DNA of 64,000 bases from Rosa chinensis (GCF_002994745.2 NC_037092.1:21911001-21975000); one strand, 5' to 3'. Counted from the first letter of the stretch, positions 35,679-47,026 are shown. Numbers and translations are program-made. Notes: generated from the sequence alone by a model not told the origin.

Positions 35679-37010
35679 TCATTTGTTGGCATTCTTCGAA
35701 CTCGGGGCAGGCAAAACATATTTGAGAAGCTCCTCGTCCGCCTCGAATTTTTTCATGTCTTCCTCCAACAGATTGATCCACGCCTCAACTCCGTCCCCTA
35801 CGTTAGTGTCAAAGAAACTAACCAAGTTCTTGAATGTAAAGCTGGCAGAACCAACATAAACAGGCTTTCCCCATCCAAAATCAGCGTCGTAGATCGGAAA
35901 CCTACACAGACTCGTGAAGCTAAACGACACCACCTCTCCGCGTTTCACCTCCTCCGTAAGGCTCCTCAAGAAGCTCAAGTGTCCGTCACCCTCTAGCAGT
36001 TTCTTTATGTACTCTTTGTCTACTTGCTTGATGGCCTCCCTAACGTGATTAACCACTCCATGAAGCGTCTCGTCTTTCGGGTCAACGGGTAAAGGCGGCA
36101 CAGCAATGGAGGTTCGGGTCACGTTTCCGAATGTGTTCTCCGGAAGTGGTGGCTCCATTCTCGTGCGGAGGTTCACAGCATGAGAAACAGTGTACATCGC
36201 GTTGGTGGTGACACCATGTTGTTGCATGCCGGTGCATGATGCTATGTAGCGGCTCCATATGAAGGCTGATAGAGCTTCAACGCGAGTAGGGCGTCTGGAC
36301 ATGTCGACGCATTTGGCTCGGATGGCCTGAACCATTGGAGCGTTGAAGACGAAGCGTTTTGTTGAGATGTTTTGCTTTATGATCCCGCTACGGTGTTGGA
36401 AGAATCGGGATAAGTCCTTTTGGGGGAAGTACTTGTCTGAGATGAAATCGGGAGGGTGAATATCGTTGCCCTCCCCACGAGCCTCAGCGGCCAGGCCATT
36501 GAGAAACGTGAAGTAGGAGAGGGCATCCCCGACCTTGTGGGACATCCCCATGGCGATGCTCATGCCGCCGCAGGCGAAGAAGGTGACCTGGAAGCACACG
36601 GGAAGCTCATGAGCTGTGTCTAGCTCGAAAGGGAGGAACTTGTTGAAGTCGTTAGGGTTTGGGTTGTCGATGATGTCAGAGATTTTGCAGTTGGTCTTGG
36701 CTTCGACGTAGTAGGCTCCTTCGTCGTTGCAATCGACGTATTGGGTTCCGTGGACTCTTCCGGCTAGTGGGTAGAACTTGACTAAGGTGTCGGATAAGGC
36801 CTTCTTGATTTTGCTGCAACGCTGTTCGTGGATGGAAAGGAGGTCCAGGTCGTTGTGGTCGGGTTCTTTCGGGTAGAAGAGGATCATGGGCATGAAGATT
36901 GGGGGCTGAATTTGGTCGAGGTAGGAGAGCTTGTGGTGGCGGAGGTGGTCAGGGGTTGGAGATGAGGGTTTGATTGTTTCTGTTGACAGAACCTCCACTT
37001 GAAAGTTCAT
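35679..37010 (-). CDS. BAHD acyltransferase (clade III, alcohol/vinorine-type)
   Basis: An intact single-exon frame of 443 aa. BAHD enzymes move an acyl group from acyl-CoA to an alcohol or amine in the cytosol. The catalytic HxxxD is MSHKVGDAL at about residue 158, and the structural DFGWG motif is DADFGWGKPVYVG near the C-terminus. Other family marks are KPSSPTPDHLRHHKLSYLDQ at the start, FYPLAGRV and AVNLRTRMEPPLPENTFGN. I set the start at MNFQVEVLSTETIKPS (37010). The in-frame extension to 37100 adds a basic, unfamily-like leader. The layout resembles strawberry/rose alcohol acyltransferases and vinorine synthase, but substrate cannot be read from sequence. The 3' end and flank are duplicated in tandem downstream. 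Confidence 0.93.
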   Translation of the reverse strand: MNFQVEVLSTETIKPSSPTPDHLRHHKLSYLDQIQPPIFMPMILFYPKEPDHNDLDLLSIHEQRCSKIKKALSDTLVKFYPLAGRVHGTQYVDCNDEGAYYVEAKTNCKISDIIDNPNPNDFNKFLPFELDTAHELPVCFQVTFFACGGMSIAMGMSHKVGDALSYFTFLNGLAAEARGEGNDIHPPDFISDKYFPQKDLSRFFQHRSGIIKQNISTKRFVFNAPMVQAIRAKCVDMSRRPTRVEALSAFIWSRYIASCTGMQQHGVTTNAMYTVSHAVNLRTRMEPPLPENTFGNVTRTSIAVPPLPVDPKDETLHGVVNHVREAIKQVDKEYIKKLLEGDGHLSFLRSLTEEVKRGEVVSFSFTSLCRFPIYDADFGWGKPVYVGSASFTFKNLVSFFDTNVGDGVEAWINLLEEDMKKFEADEELLKYVLPAPSSKNANK

Positions 37011-37526
37011 GCTGTTGTTTGTTCGGGAACCCTTCTTTCTTTTTCTTTTTTTGCCAAAACCGTTGGATAGGTGAGGGAAATGCTGAGGGGATAATGCCAA
37101 TTATTGCCAAGATAGTTGTGTTTATATAGAGTTTGTGATGGATACTCCTACAAGCTAAAGCCCAGTGACATTCAAGAAAGTCAAACAAATCGATTTCGAT
37201 ATTGGGTTTAAAAAATATATTCCACAAGTTCTCCTCGACAGTTCTTGTTTGAGGGAAAAAAAGAAAAGAATACATGATCAGCAAGGTTCTGAACAGGATG
37301 TCCGTGAAGTAAGAACAATGAGGACGAAATACGTGTCAGCTAGCCATTAGACTTAATTTTCATGCAGGTCCCACACTCTCATAGACATCATCGTCTCTGT
37401 CTCTCAAGTCTCACCCACCCAGTCGAATTAGTCAACACTCACCTCCTCTATCTCTTTTTTTTATTTTTATTTTTATTTTTTTATTATTTTTTTTATCACA
37501 AAAAAGGGTTCTCAAACATTTAACAT

Positions 37527-38634
37527 GGGGGAGAGGATCCTCTCCTAAGCTAAATTCTCTCCTAACCTTCCTAAGCTTTTAGCTAGATAAAGACATGTGA
37601 CAATTTTGAAATCTAATGGTCTACAATGAAACTCAGTTTGTCTTTTTGTATTTTGTTTTTTTCTCTCTCATGTTCTTCTAAACAATGACTCTCTCTTCCT
37701 CTCTTCAAACTCTCTTCTTCAAACAAGAGGCGGAAGCGAAGCAAAACCCAGACCAAAGCAAAACCTATGTTGTTTGATCGATATCTTATGTGAGAGAAAT
37801 TTCATGATCAGCTCTGCCCACAAAAAGGGAACAATTATAGACGATTCTATGTTTCGATTGGTTTTTGTTGCGGAAGAATTTCATGGAATCATGGAATATG
37901 TGGGTTGTTTGCTTCAATCTGAGTGAAACAAAAATCATGTAAACAAAAGAGTGGCAAAGAAACATAAGCACAACAAATCAATCATAAGTCCCTTTCAATC
38001 CTCCTCCAGATTGATGGAGTCCTTGAACTTTCCATATAAAATTTGCTTCAATTCGGTCATCTGTGCAAGAACAGATTTCTTCTCTTCATGGAGTTTCTCT
38101 AAACTTTTGCTAGTTACCTCTTTCTTTTCTTCTATCTTGTTCTCCACTTCTTCTTTCGGAACATGGGCAAAGACTTTGCCAATCTGGAACAACACCACTT
38201 CCTCATCTGTGAGAATCAATTCATTCCCTGCATCCTCCAAGTTATCATTTGATTGATCCTTTGCAACTTTGATCTCGTCCTCTACCTTGTGAAACCAGTT
38301 ATTCAATCTCCTAAATTTATTGATGTTCTACTGGTCCTCCCATGTCACCTCCGTTTCGGATCCTCCACCTTGTTGCGTCTTCGATTCAATCTAAGAGGTT
38401 GAAGAAACACAAAGGCAACTACAGTTGATTAAGGCGGGGGGGGGGGAGAGAGAGAGAGAGAGAGAGAGCAGCCAGAGAGGATGAGAAATTTCAGCTGTCA
38501 GATTAAGCTGCAAAAGATAGAAAAACGACAATACAAGATGGAGCCGTTGGATCTATTTTGGACACGTGGCGGTTTATGATGAAAAGCTTAGGAAGGTTAG
38601 GAGAGAATTTAGCTTAGGAGAGGATCCTCTCCCC
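37527..38634. mobile_element. Pack-MULE carrying a prefoldin subunit 4 copy
   Basis: Terminal inverted repeats of about 52 bp (GGGGAGAGGATCCTCTCC, then TAAGCTAAATTCTCTCC and TAACCTTCCTAAGCTTTT) are flanked by the exact 9-bp duplication ATTTAACAT (37518-37526 and 38635-38643), the Mutator hallmark. The cargo is a minus-strand prefoldin-4 copy. A G9 run followed by a GA microsatellite lies at about 38,434-38,468. It sits inside the larger long-TIR element. Confidence 0.92.
37995..38378 (-). pseudogene. PFD4: Captured intronless prefoldin subunit 4 copy
   Basis: The reading covers nearly the whole prefoldin-4 protein, 127 codons: QQGGGSETEVTWEDQ, then [59 protein letters not shown] and the end [14 protein letters not shown]. 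Prefoldin is a cytosolic hexamer that hands unfolded actin and tubulin to the CCT chaperonin. Here the expected start ATG reads ACG (38378-38376), and the codon after WEDQ is a stop (TAG), so the copy is disabled. A shorter 103-aa frame starting [13 protein letters not shown] remains open. The absence of introns suggests that a processed copy was captured. Confidence 0.9.
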
Positions 38635-39138
38635 ATTTAACATTATGCCAGAGCTGCATCAACCTTCAAATCTAAAAACAAAAGATCTGTGCTTTTATAT
38701 GTACTTCATTTCAAAACTAAGAGTTACTACAACAAAATCTTAGAAAAGGCTAAAGAGATACAAAGACGCACAGATCCAAAGCTGGGTTAGAGTACCGGAT
38801 CGTCAACTAGTGTAGATGTGGACATGTACGGCCAAGATGAGAACGACATAGAGCGAGAAAAAGATGAGTGTGCACAGCTATGGCTTTGCCGTTGGTCTTC
38901 ATGCTACCAAACTCGTCTTGCTTGCCGTTTCCCAGCAACGAGAAGAGTAGTCCCGGTTGGAGAAGAATAAACAACACCACCAATTAGTACTGGGGTCCCC
39001 AGTCCGCCATTTCCTTCAAAGTTAAAAGCTTTAAATCAAAACTGGGTAGTCTGAATGAGATCTAAAGATGGTAGCTTTTCTCCTTCTCTATCTCTTACTC
39101 TTATTCTAGTTTTCTAAAGACTGAAACCTGCTCTTGAT

Positions 39139-39246
39139 CAATGTTTTAAAAGGCTAAGGCGTAACCCGAGGCATTTTCGGGAGAGCCTCACTAAGGCGTA
39201 AGCCTTACGATATATAAGTAAATGATAAAAAATATACCTAGCTAGC

Positions 39247-39294
<48 letters not shown>

Positions 39295-39844
39295 TCAGCC
39301 TTGTTGATCATGAATTAATACACATTGTATACATGTATATATAAGTATGCGCAAAGGATATATAAGTACTTAAGTAGAGATGGAGCATCTAACGATAAAC
39401 ATATAATCAAATGGATAAACATATAATCAAATAGGATAATAGGATAAGGTGAATTCAAAAGTCCATGAACTGATTGATCACCCAAATAGAGATGGCATAA
39501 GAGCATCTCTCTCCATCGTAGAGAGAGAAAGTATATCCGGTCCTCCCCTTTTGGTAGCTCTAAGATCCTTAACGACGTCTATTGGAGTATTGACGTATTG
39601 GACTCGACCTTTTTATCTCCATCTGCACTAAGGAGAGAGAAAGAAGTTCTGAACCTCCAAACTGCAGCAGCATCAGACAGGGCGTACGCCTTGATCATGT
39701 TTTCTGCACTTTTTTTCTCCTTAATGGAAAAAGCGTACGTTTTGTATGCCTCTACTCCTTACCGTGAAAACACAGGCGTTTTGATGGAGAAATCCAGCCT
39801 TGCACGCCTCAAATCAGGCCTGAGGCGCGCTTTTTAATACCTTG
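39139..39844. mobile_element. Small hAT-like element
   Basis: The left end is CAATGTTTTAAAAGGC and the right end, inverted, is CAAGGTATTAAAAAGC (13 of 16). Both are followed by GGCG/AGGCGTAA-type GC-rich subterminal motifs. The exact 8-bp duplication CTCTTGAT lies at 39131-39138 and 39845-39852. It contains a TA microsatellite (39,252-39,292) and no transposase. Its ends resemble those of the hAT at 29,820-32,289. Confidence 0.82.
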
Positions 39845-39943
39845 CTCTTGATCCTCATCTTGGTAATTTTGAAAGGAAACAAAGTCGTCACGATTCTTAA
39901 CATGAAGCTCCATATCCCTTTGAGTCCTACACAAAACTTCCCT

Positions 39944-40264
39944 CTAAGCCTGCTTCAAGCTCCTTTGAGTCAACTCGTGCTCGTTGATAAAGCCATCGAC
40001 GAGGTTAACATCAACCTTGGGGAACAACAAGACCAACGGCCTGTTGGTGACCTTGAACTTCTCCTCGTCATTCAAGTACTCCTTGGCGTCCATGGAATCC
40101 TTCCACTTGGGGTAGAACTCGGCGGTGGGGGGCAAAATCTCGATCCAAGTGCTCATTCTCTCATTTGCAGTCCTTGCCGTGGCGCTCGATATCTGTGACG
40201 AGAGGGTCGAAGGGGATGGGATTGTGAGAACAATGGTGTATATGAATACTGAGGCCCTGCCCAT
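39944..40264 (-). CDS. Unidentified coding-like segment inside the long-TIR element
   Basis: An open frame of 106 aa with balanced amino-acid and codon use unlike the AT-rich surroundings. The body from MSTWIEILPPTAEFYPKW through KDSMDAKEYLNDEEKFKV and VLLFPKVDVNLVDGFINE looks like real protein sequence. I do not recognise the family. Its place just inside the right TIR suggests a gene fragment captured by a Mutator-like element and read outward-in from the TIR. It could be transcribed from a TIR promoter, but function is unproven. Confidence 0.4.
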   Translation of the reverse strand: MGRASVFIYTIVLTIPSPSTLSSQISSATARTANERMSTWIEILPPTAEFYPKWKDSMDAKEYLNDEEKFKVTNRPLVLLFPKVDVNLVDGFINEHELTQRSLKQA

Positions 40265-40532
40265 TTCAAGATTTACACTTTCTAATCAATTTGTTTTTGG
40301 ATTTGCAGATCGGAGATCGGAGAGATGGAGGAGATCAAGAACAGGAGCAAGTACTCTCCTCATTTGGAGTCAATGTTGACTAATTGGACTGGGTGAGAAA
40401 CAGAGAAGATGATGTTGGTGGGACCCGCATGGAAACTAAGTTGATTGGCTAGCTGACACGTATTTCATCCGCATTTTTCCTACTTTACGGACGTCCGCCT
40501 CTGATCCTTGCTATACATATGATAATTATGTT

Positions 40533-41782
40533 CTTTTTTTTTTTTTTTTTGGAATAAAGGGCTGGTGCAGCTGCCTCCAAGCCTTGATTAATGAAACTGT
40601 CGGATACAATGGAGAGACATGAAGCCTAAACCCCTGATTATAATAAGTAGCTAGAGTTTATCCCCAAATAATATCAGGAATCTCTATAAAGCGTACATGT
40701 ATTCTACCAAGCACTAACTAGCAAAGAGTGCTCTCCATTTGTTTTGACATAGCGATGACATAACGGAAAAATAACTCAATCTGTAACCCGAATACAACGT
40801 AGCATAATTACCAATTGCGCAACTTTCCCATTATGTTGCCACCAGAATATAAATACAATGACACTTAGTTTCACATTGCCACTAGGAGGGAGTGACCATT
40901 TGACCAGGCTAAGAACTCGCCGCCTACCTTAAGCAGACACATTACTACCACTGGAAGGTTGTGACCATTTGCCAAAATAAGGAACTTGCTGCCTACCCAG
41001 AGCAGACAAGGCACACAAGGTGCATAGACCGGGACCAAGCCCACTTCATTCTACCAAAATATGGTAGCAACTTATTAAGCCAACTACTAATATGAAAACA
41101 AAAAAACAACTAAGCAGTTTAAAACAAAAAACAAAGCATCTTGGACCTGGGGAGATGCCTCAATCCCAAGAGCCATAAGGTCCAGGATAGGCCCACAGCT
41201 AAGCTAGGGCAAGGAGGGCCCAATCTGTGACTCTGGCCCAAGTCAGCTTCTGCACAGACAGCACTGCCACCACTATCCCTCCTTCAAGTCAGTCGCGCCG
41301 CCACTGCTTTCAAACCCTAACTGCCATCTAACAGACATCACCGACAGAAAACAGCAGGTAACAAACCTCACCACCATAACCCCGAAACCCGAGCTCCAAA
41401 TTCCGGGATGAAGATCCAAACCAGAATTGGGGCATCCACCATCATCCTCCTTCAATCCGCTTGACCCCGCTACAAGAGTTGAACCTTTGACAGTGGCCAC
41501 ACAACCGGTCACCAACTTCTGTCACACATCCACTCCCCATGCATCCATCGCCATTAACGAGACACCAGGCAGATTGAGATTCCTCCGCCCCAGACTCCGA
41601 TCTCCAGACCAACCGCCAGTGACATCATCCCGTACGGCTGCACTCGATGCACGCCGGCAAGGCCAAAGGCCTGAGAAAATGCAGCGGCGCAGCAGGACGA
41701 GAACAAGAAAACACGGCGACAAAGTTTGCTAGGGTAATAGAGGCGTGCGCGTGTAGCGCATTCTTTTTGCAATTTTAATTCT
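40533..41782 (-). mobile_element. Non-autonomous poly-A retroelement with 15-bp TSD
   Basis: The exact 15-bp repeat TATGATAATTATGTT flanks the element at 40518-40532 and 41783-41797. A T-run at about 40,534-40,551 is the poly-A tail of a minus-strand insertion. This is the mark of LINE-driven insertion. The 5' half (41,150-41,750) is GC-rich with short frames; the 3' half matches 43,925-44,330 (GCAAAGAGTGC, CCACTAGGAGG phrases). No RT is present, so this looks like an internally deleted LINE or SINE-like passenger. Confidence 0.82.
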
Positions 41783-41797
41783 TATGATAATTATGTT

Positions 41798-43001
41798 TAT
41801 TAATTTACCGTTGTTATGACTTTGATATTGCTGGTATATGTAAAACCTTTTAATTAAGTGATGGTTTAACGTTGTTTCAGTCAAATACTCCATAAAGAAA
41901 ATATATGCAATCCAGCTTGAGAAATGTTGATCGTGGCAACAAATGAGTTTTCCGGTGAGTTTTCAATCAGTAATATTTATAGTGGCCTCCTTGAGCTTAT
42001 GGATCATGGGAGAGATTCATGATTGAGTTTTTCTTCTGGTTATATAGTATGCAATTCCACAACGATAAAAAATAAGACGTTTCAGCCTTTCTCTACTAGT
42101 AGCTACAAGCTAAATCAAATCTTTTCAACAACATATATACTAAAATTTTAGCGCAAGTGATTTGTGTTCATTCCAAATCAAGGGTCAAAGGTGCTTCAAA
42201 GTGTTAAAATCAATATTCACGAAGAAGTCACATCAGTCGATTGGTTGTTTTTATAAGCTAGCTCAACAGATCCTTTATAAATCTCGGGTTTGTTCATTGT
42301 GTATATCAAAATTGAAGTTGTCTTTTTTTTTTTTTTTTTTGGATTTTGAGAATAAAAATTGAAGTTGTCTTATTTTCATAAAGGTAGAGAAATGTAAAAC
42401 AACATACTCTAAACATAAACATAAGATCGACATAAAAATAAGAGTGCGGCTATTGCCACCCTACTAACTGCTTTCTTCACCCTACAAGTTGTTGATTTAT
42501 TTGAAGACTAAAATGTCCTAATTACAATTTGTTCTACTTATTACACCTTACAGAACACGTACTTAAACTCATTCTTAATCTCTTCATTCATCATTAAATC
42601 CTAATGTTTTCTTAGTATTCATCATCTTCAATCTTTCTCATGATATTAATTTAATGATATTAGTTTGTGTGTTCAATTAAATTAGGGCATCAAACACCCA
42701 TGAATGTGGACTCGTCTAATAGAGAATGAAGTTTATGATAAGATCCATGTTGACAACTTATAATGATTGAATTTCAATTAAATTATTAAAATGTGTCTTG
42801 ATCATGACCAAGAGGCAAGAAAAATTTGAAGGACTAAATGGAGTTTGAAGCGGTTCATACTTAATTAAAAACTGAAGCAATTACTGATGAAATTGAATTT
42901 GACTACCAAAATTAATGGGTTTGGTAGATACATGCCAAATTCCTACGTATGGTATTAGTGGACTTTTTAAATTTTTTTTTTTTTAAATGCGAGCAAAGGC
43001 A
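41798..43001. other. Intergenic, no gene seen
   Basis: AT-rich with only short frames. T-runs lie at about 42,324-42,341 and 42,971-42,984. Nothing recognised. Confidence 0.4.
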
Positions 43002-43009
43002 CCTGTTAG

Positions 43010-43640
43010 TAGACTTGGAAATTGATCAAATTTTGATCCGGATTCACTTTAGATCCATGATTATTGGACAAGTTTGGATTGAAAATTTGATCCGTTAATC
43101 CGTTTATTTAACAGATTAAAAACGGATCAAACACGGATATAGGTTGATCCGGTCCATTTTTATAATAATAGAATATAATTTTTTTATTAATATAAAATTA
43201 TTTTTCAAAAATATAAAATATAAAATGTTAAGAATACTTTGGAAATTTAGTATTTTTTTTTAAGTGGAAATTTAGTATTTTGGTTACCTTTTTTTTTTGG
43301 TCTGAAGTATTTTGGTTACCTTAGTTTATCATTTTAGGGAATATTTTGATAATATAATTCAACTTTTGGCTATACTCTTCATGTTTTTAAATATTTTATT
43401 AATAATTTATGAGGTATCGTGATAAAAATTTAATATTACTATTTAAAATTAAAAAATATTCATAATTATAAACTGATCACGTTAGCGGATCAGTTATCTA
43501 TTAATCTGGCAGATCCGGATTTGGATTGAGTTATTAGTGATCCACAGGGTTAACAGAGCGGGTCGGGTTGAAATTTTTTATTACTAAACAGATTCGGATT
43601 TAGGTCGATCTACTCCAAATTTGGTCCATTTACAGATCTA
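43010..43640. mobile_element. hAT-type MITE
   Basis: The ends are TAGACTTGGAAATTGATCAA on the left and, inverted, TAGATCTGTAAATGGACC on the right. Repeated GATCCG-type motifs inside are typical of this MITE class. Flanks CCTGTTAG (43002-43009) and CCCATTAG (43641-43648) match at 6 of 8 bases, fitting an aged 8-bp duplication. Noncoding. Confidence 0.65.
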
Positions 43641-43649
43641 CCCATTAGG

Positions 43650-43915
43650 TAGGAGTAGTGATTCTCCACCGATACTATTGTAATTTATTTTAGGATAGCA
43701 TAATGAGGGAGACATAGAACATGGATCTCGTGATAAAATACATCCATCCTCAATAAGAACATCCTGAATAAATCAGGAGTATCGCCAACACAAAACTCAT
43801 CTAAACTCAATGACTTAACAAGGTACGCAAGCCTATTGGCGACATCATTTGTTTCAAGAAAAATGTGTCTAAGGGACACCAAGTTGAAGCCCTCAAATAA
43901 TGATGACAAAGGGTG
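43650..43915 (-). mobile_element. LINE RNase H C-terminal relic
   Basis: The minus-strand frame encodes FEGFNLVSLRHIFLETNDVA and NRLAYLVKSLSLDEFCVGDT, the end of the RNase H-like domain of plant LINEs, followed by the usual C-terminal tail. The rest of the element is missing or separated by the next insertion. Confidence 0.7.
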
Positions 43916-43924
43916 GAGAAAGGA

Positions 43925-45090
43925 TGCAAATTTTATTTATTTATTTATTTTTTAGGGAGGGCCAAACAGTTGCCCATATGCCACAATCATTAATGAAACC
44001 ATAAAATACACCGTGGGGGTGGGGAGAAATAATGCCTAACCCCAAATTACAATAAACCAAAAGAGAACATCCCTAACTAATATCAAGAGTCTCAACTAAT
44101 CCTATGTATTCTAAAACACTTCAATTAGCAAAGAGTGCACGACTGGCTACTCCATTTGCTTTACAATTTTGGCGACATACCAGAAAGATAATGCTCACGC
44201 AAAGCCATAATACGCTAATAAAATCAATTTTTCCACTATGTTGCCATCGGATAATAAGTCTAATGATACTTGGTTTCATCCTGCCACTAGGAGGCTGCGA
44301 CCATTTGAAGGTGCAAGGAATTCGTTGAGTCCTAGGCTAGACACGATGCTCAAAGTGCACCAAAACAGAGACGACGCCCACCTCGCTCTACTATCCTATA
44401 GTAGGAATTTATTAAGGACTCAAAATCACCTAAAAACAAAAAAACAAAACAGCAAAAATAAAATACCCGGGCCTAGATAAACTCTGGCCCAATAACCATG
44501 CGACCCAAGTAGAGATTTGCACGTTTTCAGCCCTCGCCATAGCCCCTCCACCAACACCTCTTCCACTCCCCACCTATTCATCCCCTACAAACTATGGCCC
44601 AATTACCATGCGGCCCAAGTAGAGATTTGCACGTCGTCAACCCTCACCGGAAGCAACCTCATCATCGGCCCTCTACCAGAATCTCCTCCACTACCCATGG
44701 CAGCTCATCCCCTGCGAACCTCAACCACCCAGAAAGAGATGTCAACCACCACCATCCGCTGAAACCCTTCCATTAACGGGATCTCACCATCCATGTCAAG
44801 AATGGCCTCTCTAAGGCACTAGTAGTCTGCGCCGCCACGCTAATCTTCCAATCGCCGCTTCCTTCATCGTCCATGCCTGGGGATAGAAGATGTTGCGATC
44901 TGGGTGTAGATCACGCATCCCAACCCATACCCCATCACCCCACCCCCTCAGCATACCTCCTTTCCCATCATTTCCAAGCGATGTCGCTTTCAACGTGTAG
45001 ACTCTGCTCCAACCTTCACCAAAGAACATCCAGTCTTGTCTGGCCTGTCTGACGACGACGTCATAAAGACGGGTCGTTGGACTAGGCATG
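43925..45090 (-). mobile_element. Second copy of the poly-A non-autonomous retroelement
   Basis: The 3' part (43,960-44,330) shares ordered phrases with 40,560-40,930 (TTAATGAAAC, GCAAAGAGTGC, TATGTTGCCA, CCACTAGGAGG). The 5' part is GC-rich, as in the other copy. A ~111-bp internal direct repeat (AAGTAGAGATTTGCACG at about 44,507 and 44,618) is present. The left edge has an ATTTATTT tract in place of a clean poly-T. No target duplication was found, so the ends are approximate. Confidence 0.5.
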
Positions 45091-45336
45091 AAACCTCACT
45101 GTTGAAACTAGGCCTCATCAACGAGCCAAGCCAGGCCCGGCCCAGCCCATTTTCAGGGGGCTTGGGTAGGGCCTTACTATATTTTTAAATAATAACGGGT
45201 TGGGCAGGGCCGAGCTGGGCTTTATTGTAAATCGAATGATCCAAGTCTGTCCATATAAAGAGGGCCTTGCGAGCTTTTTCAGGCCGGGCCTTGCGGGCTT
45301 TATTTACAAATAAATATTTAAAGATACTATTTTTTA

Positions 45337-46546
45337 TTATAAACCTATATTTATATATCATACACTCCAAAGAGCAACCTCTATCAATTCAAAGAAAATG
45401 AGAAAATTAACCGTTGAATGTGATTATTATAATAAATTATGAGTGTGGTAAAAAATTTAGCCAATTTCACCATATTTTTGAATGCGATTGAATTGATCAA
45501 CTGTTGTTACTTGTATGTCTTCTTGGTTGACCAATGGCGTGACAACCGCGAAACGTACTTATTTGTTTACATCATGTCTGTAAATATTCAATCGATATAT
45601 ATGCGTGGACATAAGATAAAAATTTCAATTTTAATTATAAAGACTTTGGCTTATACCACTTTGCCTCCTAAAGTTGTATGACTTATATATTGCATTTAAA
45701 TTGTTGAGGTTCATTCTAAAGCAACCATGAAGTAGAAAATGAATGTAGAGAAACCAACCGCTCGATGGAGAGATTGTAATATTTTATGGTGGTTGTAAAA
45801 AATCCAGCCAATTTGGTTCTTGTTTCAAATTTGAACAACTAAGTCAAACTTAGTTACTCTTATAAACCTATATTTATAAATCATACAGTCCAAAGGGCAA
45901 CTACTACCAATTAAAAGAAAATGGAAAAACCGATCGTTAGATGAGATTATTACAATAAATTATGAGTGTGGTAAAAAATTTAGCCAATTTCACCATATTT
46001 TTGAATCCGATCAAATTGGTCAACTGTCGTTACTTGTATGTCCTCTCGGTTGACCGATGGCATGACGACAGCGAAACGTGCTTATTTTTTCACATCACGT
46101 CTATAAATATTTCATCAATGGATGTGCATGGACAGAAGATAAAAATTTCAATTTTAATTACAAAGACGTTGGCCTATACCAATTTGCCTCCTAAAATTGT
46201 ATGACTTACACATTGCATTCAAATTGTTGAGGTTCAATCTAAGGCAACCATGAAGTGGAAAATGAAGTTGGGAAAACCAACCGCTCAATGGAGAGATTGT
46301 AATGTTTTATGGTGGTTGTAAAAAATCCAGCCAATTTGGTTCTCTTTTCGAATTCGATCAACTAAGTCAAACTTAGTTACTCTTATAAACCTATATTTAT
46401 ATATCATACACTCTAAAGGGCAACCACTCTCAATTAAAAGAAAATGGAAAAACAGACCGTTTGATGAGATTATTATAATAAATTATGAGTGTGGTAAAAA
46501 ATTTAGCCAATTTTATCATATTTTCAAATCCGATCGAATTAGTCAA
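45337..46546. repeat. Tandem repeat, 523-bp period, ~2.3 copies
   Basis: The start phrase TTATAAACCTATATTTAT occurs at 45337, 45860 and 46383, exactly 523 bp apart each time. The third copy stops near 46,546. Units differ by scattered substitutions. Each unit also shows a weaker internal half-repeat (AACCG..TGATGGAGA / GTAAAAAAT(T/C)(T/C)AGCCAATTT). The matching 80-codon frames in two units are repeat shadows, not genes. Confidence 0.93.
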
Positions 46547-46606
46547 CCGTAGTCAAGATATGTAGAATATATATGCACATATTCTATATAGAAGTATGAG
46601 AACTTC

Positions 46607-46643
<37 letters not shown>

Positions 46644-46644
46644 C

Positions 46645-47026
46645 CTATCCAGAGCGGAGCTCCGCTTTGAAAATTAATGTGTGAAGTTAGAGTTTTGAGT
46701 CACTTTTTGGTCGCATATCCACATCTCGACCGTTCAGTTTTTAGGTACTAGTGTATAGATCGTCTCTGCAAATTTTCAGCCAAAATGATGATCGTTAAGG
46801 CATTGATAATTGTCTTAAAGCTAGTACGGTTCAGGTTGACAGATTCAGTCCGTCCATTGGTTTAAGTGAGTTAGATACCTTAACGATCAACAATTTGGCT
46901 GAAAATTTGCATAGATGATCTATACACTAGTACCTAAAAATTGAACGGTCGAGATGTGGATATGCGACCAAAAAGTGACCAAAAACTCGAATTTCACAGG
47001 TTAATTTCAAAACGGAGCTTCGCTCT

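Larger units (their letters stand above)
37279..40513. mobile_element. Long-TIR Mutator-like element, ~3.2 kb, with nested elements
   Basis: Inverted repeats of about 160 bp lie at 37,279-37,440 and 40,367-40,513. Both carry AGCAAGG at the edge, GTCCGT(A/G)AAGTA, GAAATACGTGTCAGCTAGCC, ATGC(A/G)GGTCCCAC and AATTAGTCAACA. Flanks ATACATGAT (left) and ATACATATGAT (right) look like a decayed 9-bp duplication. Inside are a Pack-MULE (37,527-38,634), a small hAT (39,139-39,844) and an unidentified coding-like segment (39,944-40,264). No MURA-type transposase was seen. Confidence 0.75.

Noticed and set aside
37011..37100. 30-residue N-terminal extension of the BAHD frame
   Set aside because: Lys/Arg-rich and unlike family N-termini; MNFQVEVLSTETIKPS fits the normal start.
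45439..46204. Two 80-codon ORFs 523 bp apart with similar proteins
   Set aside because: They repeat because the DNA is a 523-bp tandem array. No start context, domain or codon bias supports coding.
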